Assembly (NCBI GenBank): GCA_019247255.1 | Contig: JAFAPJ010000407.1 | Span: 1-6,649 of the forward strand | Length of the DNA: 6,649 nucleotides | Reading direction: 5' to 3' | From: Methylobacteriaceae bacterium | Lineage (GTDB): Bacteria > Pseudomonadota > Alphaproteobacteria > Rhizobiales > Beijerinckiaceae | Notes under the pieces: model-generated | What the model saw: only the letters and a program-made list of their open reading frames with translations | Databases searched by the model: none | Told to the model about the DNA's origin: nothing | Program-made: the position numbers and the translations under genes | Shown: in pieces, positions 6,345 through 6,649 of the stretch | Layout: each line of letters opens with the position of its first letter | Position numbering within the stretch: the stretch's first letter is position 1

Positions 6345-6397
6345 GAGGCGGTGCTTAGCAGGAGGCTGATGATCGAACTATGCGGCTTCGCGCAGGG

Positions 6398-6649
6398 CTA
6401 CCCCGCGGCGCCCTGGGTGATGGGCGCCTGGTAGGCGAGGCCCATGTCCCAGGGAAAATAGATCCAGGTGTCCTGGCTGACCTCCGTCACGAAAGTGTCG
6501 ATCGTCGGCCGGCCCGCCGGCTTCGCGTAGACGGTCGCGAAATGGGCGTTGGGCAGCTTCTCGCGCACGACGAGCGCGGTGCGACCGGTATCCGTCAGAT
6601 CGTCGACGACGAGGACGCCCGCCCCGCCCTCGCCGAGCGCCAGGATCGA
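6398..6649 (-). CDS. gpt: Xanthine/guanine phosphoribosyltransferase, C-terminal part
   Basis: The last 83 codons of a purine salvage enzyme that converts xanthine or guanine plus PRPP to the nucleotide. The gene enters from the right edge of the window, so its start is not seen. The PRPP-binding loop of type I phosphoribosyltransferases is visible as [14 protein letters not shown] (visible residues 12-25). It is followed by the Gpt-specific stretch [15 protein letters not shown] (37-51) and [12 protein letters not shown] (59-70), which distinguishes it from Hpt-type hypoxanthine enzymes and apt. E. coli Gpt has the same order with AKPAGRP and QDTWIEQPWDMG and ends soon after. The stop is TAG at 6400-6398. 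The 53 nt up to the next gene contain no convincing terminator, so read-through into the phosphatase-mak genes is likely. Confidence 0.92.
   Translation of the reverse strand, partial: SILALGEGGAGVLVVDDLTDTGRTALVVREKLPNAHFATVYAKPAGRPTIDTFVTEVSQDTWIYFPWDMGLAYQAPITQGAAG

Overview
The window is GC-rich bacterial chromosome and looks alphaproteobacterial, most likely Hyphomicrobiales (Rhizobiales; Methylobacterium or Salinarimonas-like relatives would fit). This rests on the S2 protein with a low-complexity C-terminal tail, strong third-position G/C, and the mix of an AcuI-type reductase with a monomeric sarcosine-oxidase-type enzyme. The genus is inferred from composition and resemblance, not tested. 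All eight genes lie on the minus strand, so transcription runs from high to low coordinates. Coding density is very high, and the only non-coding stretch over 100 nt is the leader in front of rpsB.

In transcription order: the 3' end of gpt (xanthine/guanine phosphoribosyltransferase, 6649-6398); a small cysteine-dependent protein tyrosine/dual-specificity phosphatase (6344-5754); mak, a ROK-family fructokinase (5748-4852); a ten-helix EamA/DMT exporter starting at GTG (4826-3921); an HNH nuclease-like protein (3889-3146); a solA/MTOX-type FAD-dependent N-methyl amino acid oxidase (3149-1977); acuI, an acrylyl-CoA reductase (1914-928); and the 5' part of rpsB, ribosomal protein S2 (780-1, continuing beyond the window). 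The gaps from gpt to the oxidase are 53, 5, 25 and 31 nt, then a 4-nt overlap. gpt to solA therefore looks like one transcription unit of small metabolic genes. acuI follows after 62 nt and may have its own control. rpsB has its own promoter-like sequence and a structured leader.

Functionally this is mostly housekeeping and accessory metabolism: purine salvage (Gpt), entry of fructose into central metabolism (Mak), export of an unknown small molecule (EamA), oxidative N-demethylation (SolA-like), detoxification or assimilation of C3 acyl-CoA (AcuI), and translation (S2). The phosphatase and the HNH protein have unknown physiological targets. I see no CRISPR array, insertion sequence, integrase, tRNA or rRNA gene, or clear defence system. 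The most notable signals are at gene junctions: a perfect 14-bp palindrome that puts the phosphatase stop codon in a hairpin loop directly against the mak start, a hairpin that would cover the acuI ribosome binding site, an ATGA overlap joining the HNH gene to the oxidase, and a two-hairpin leader upstream of rpsB.
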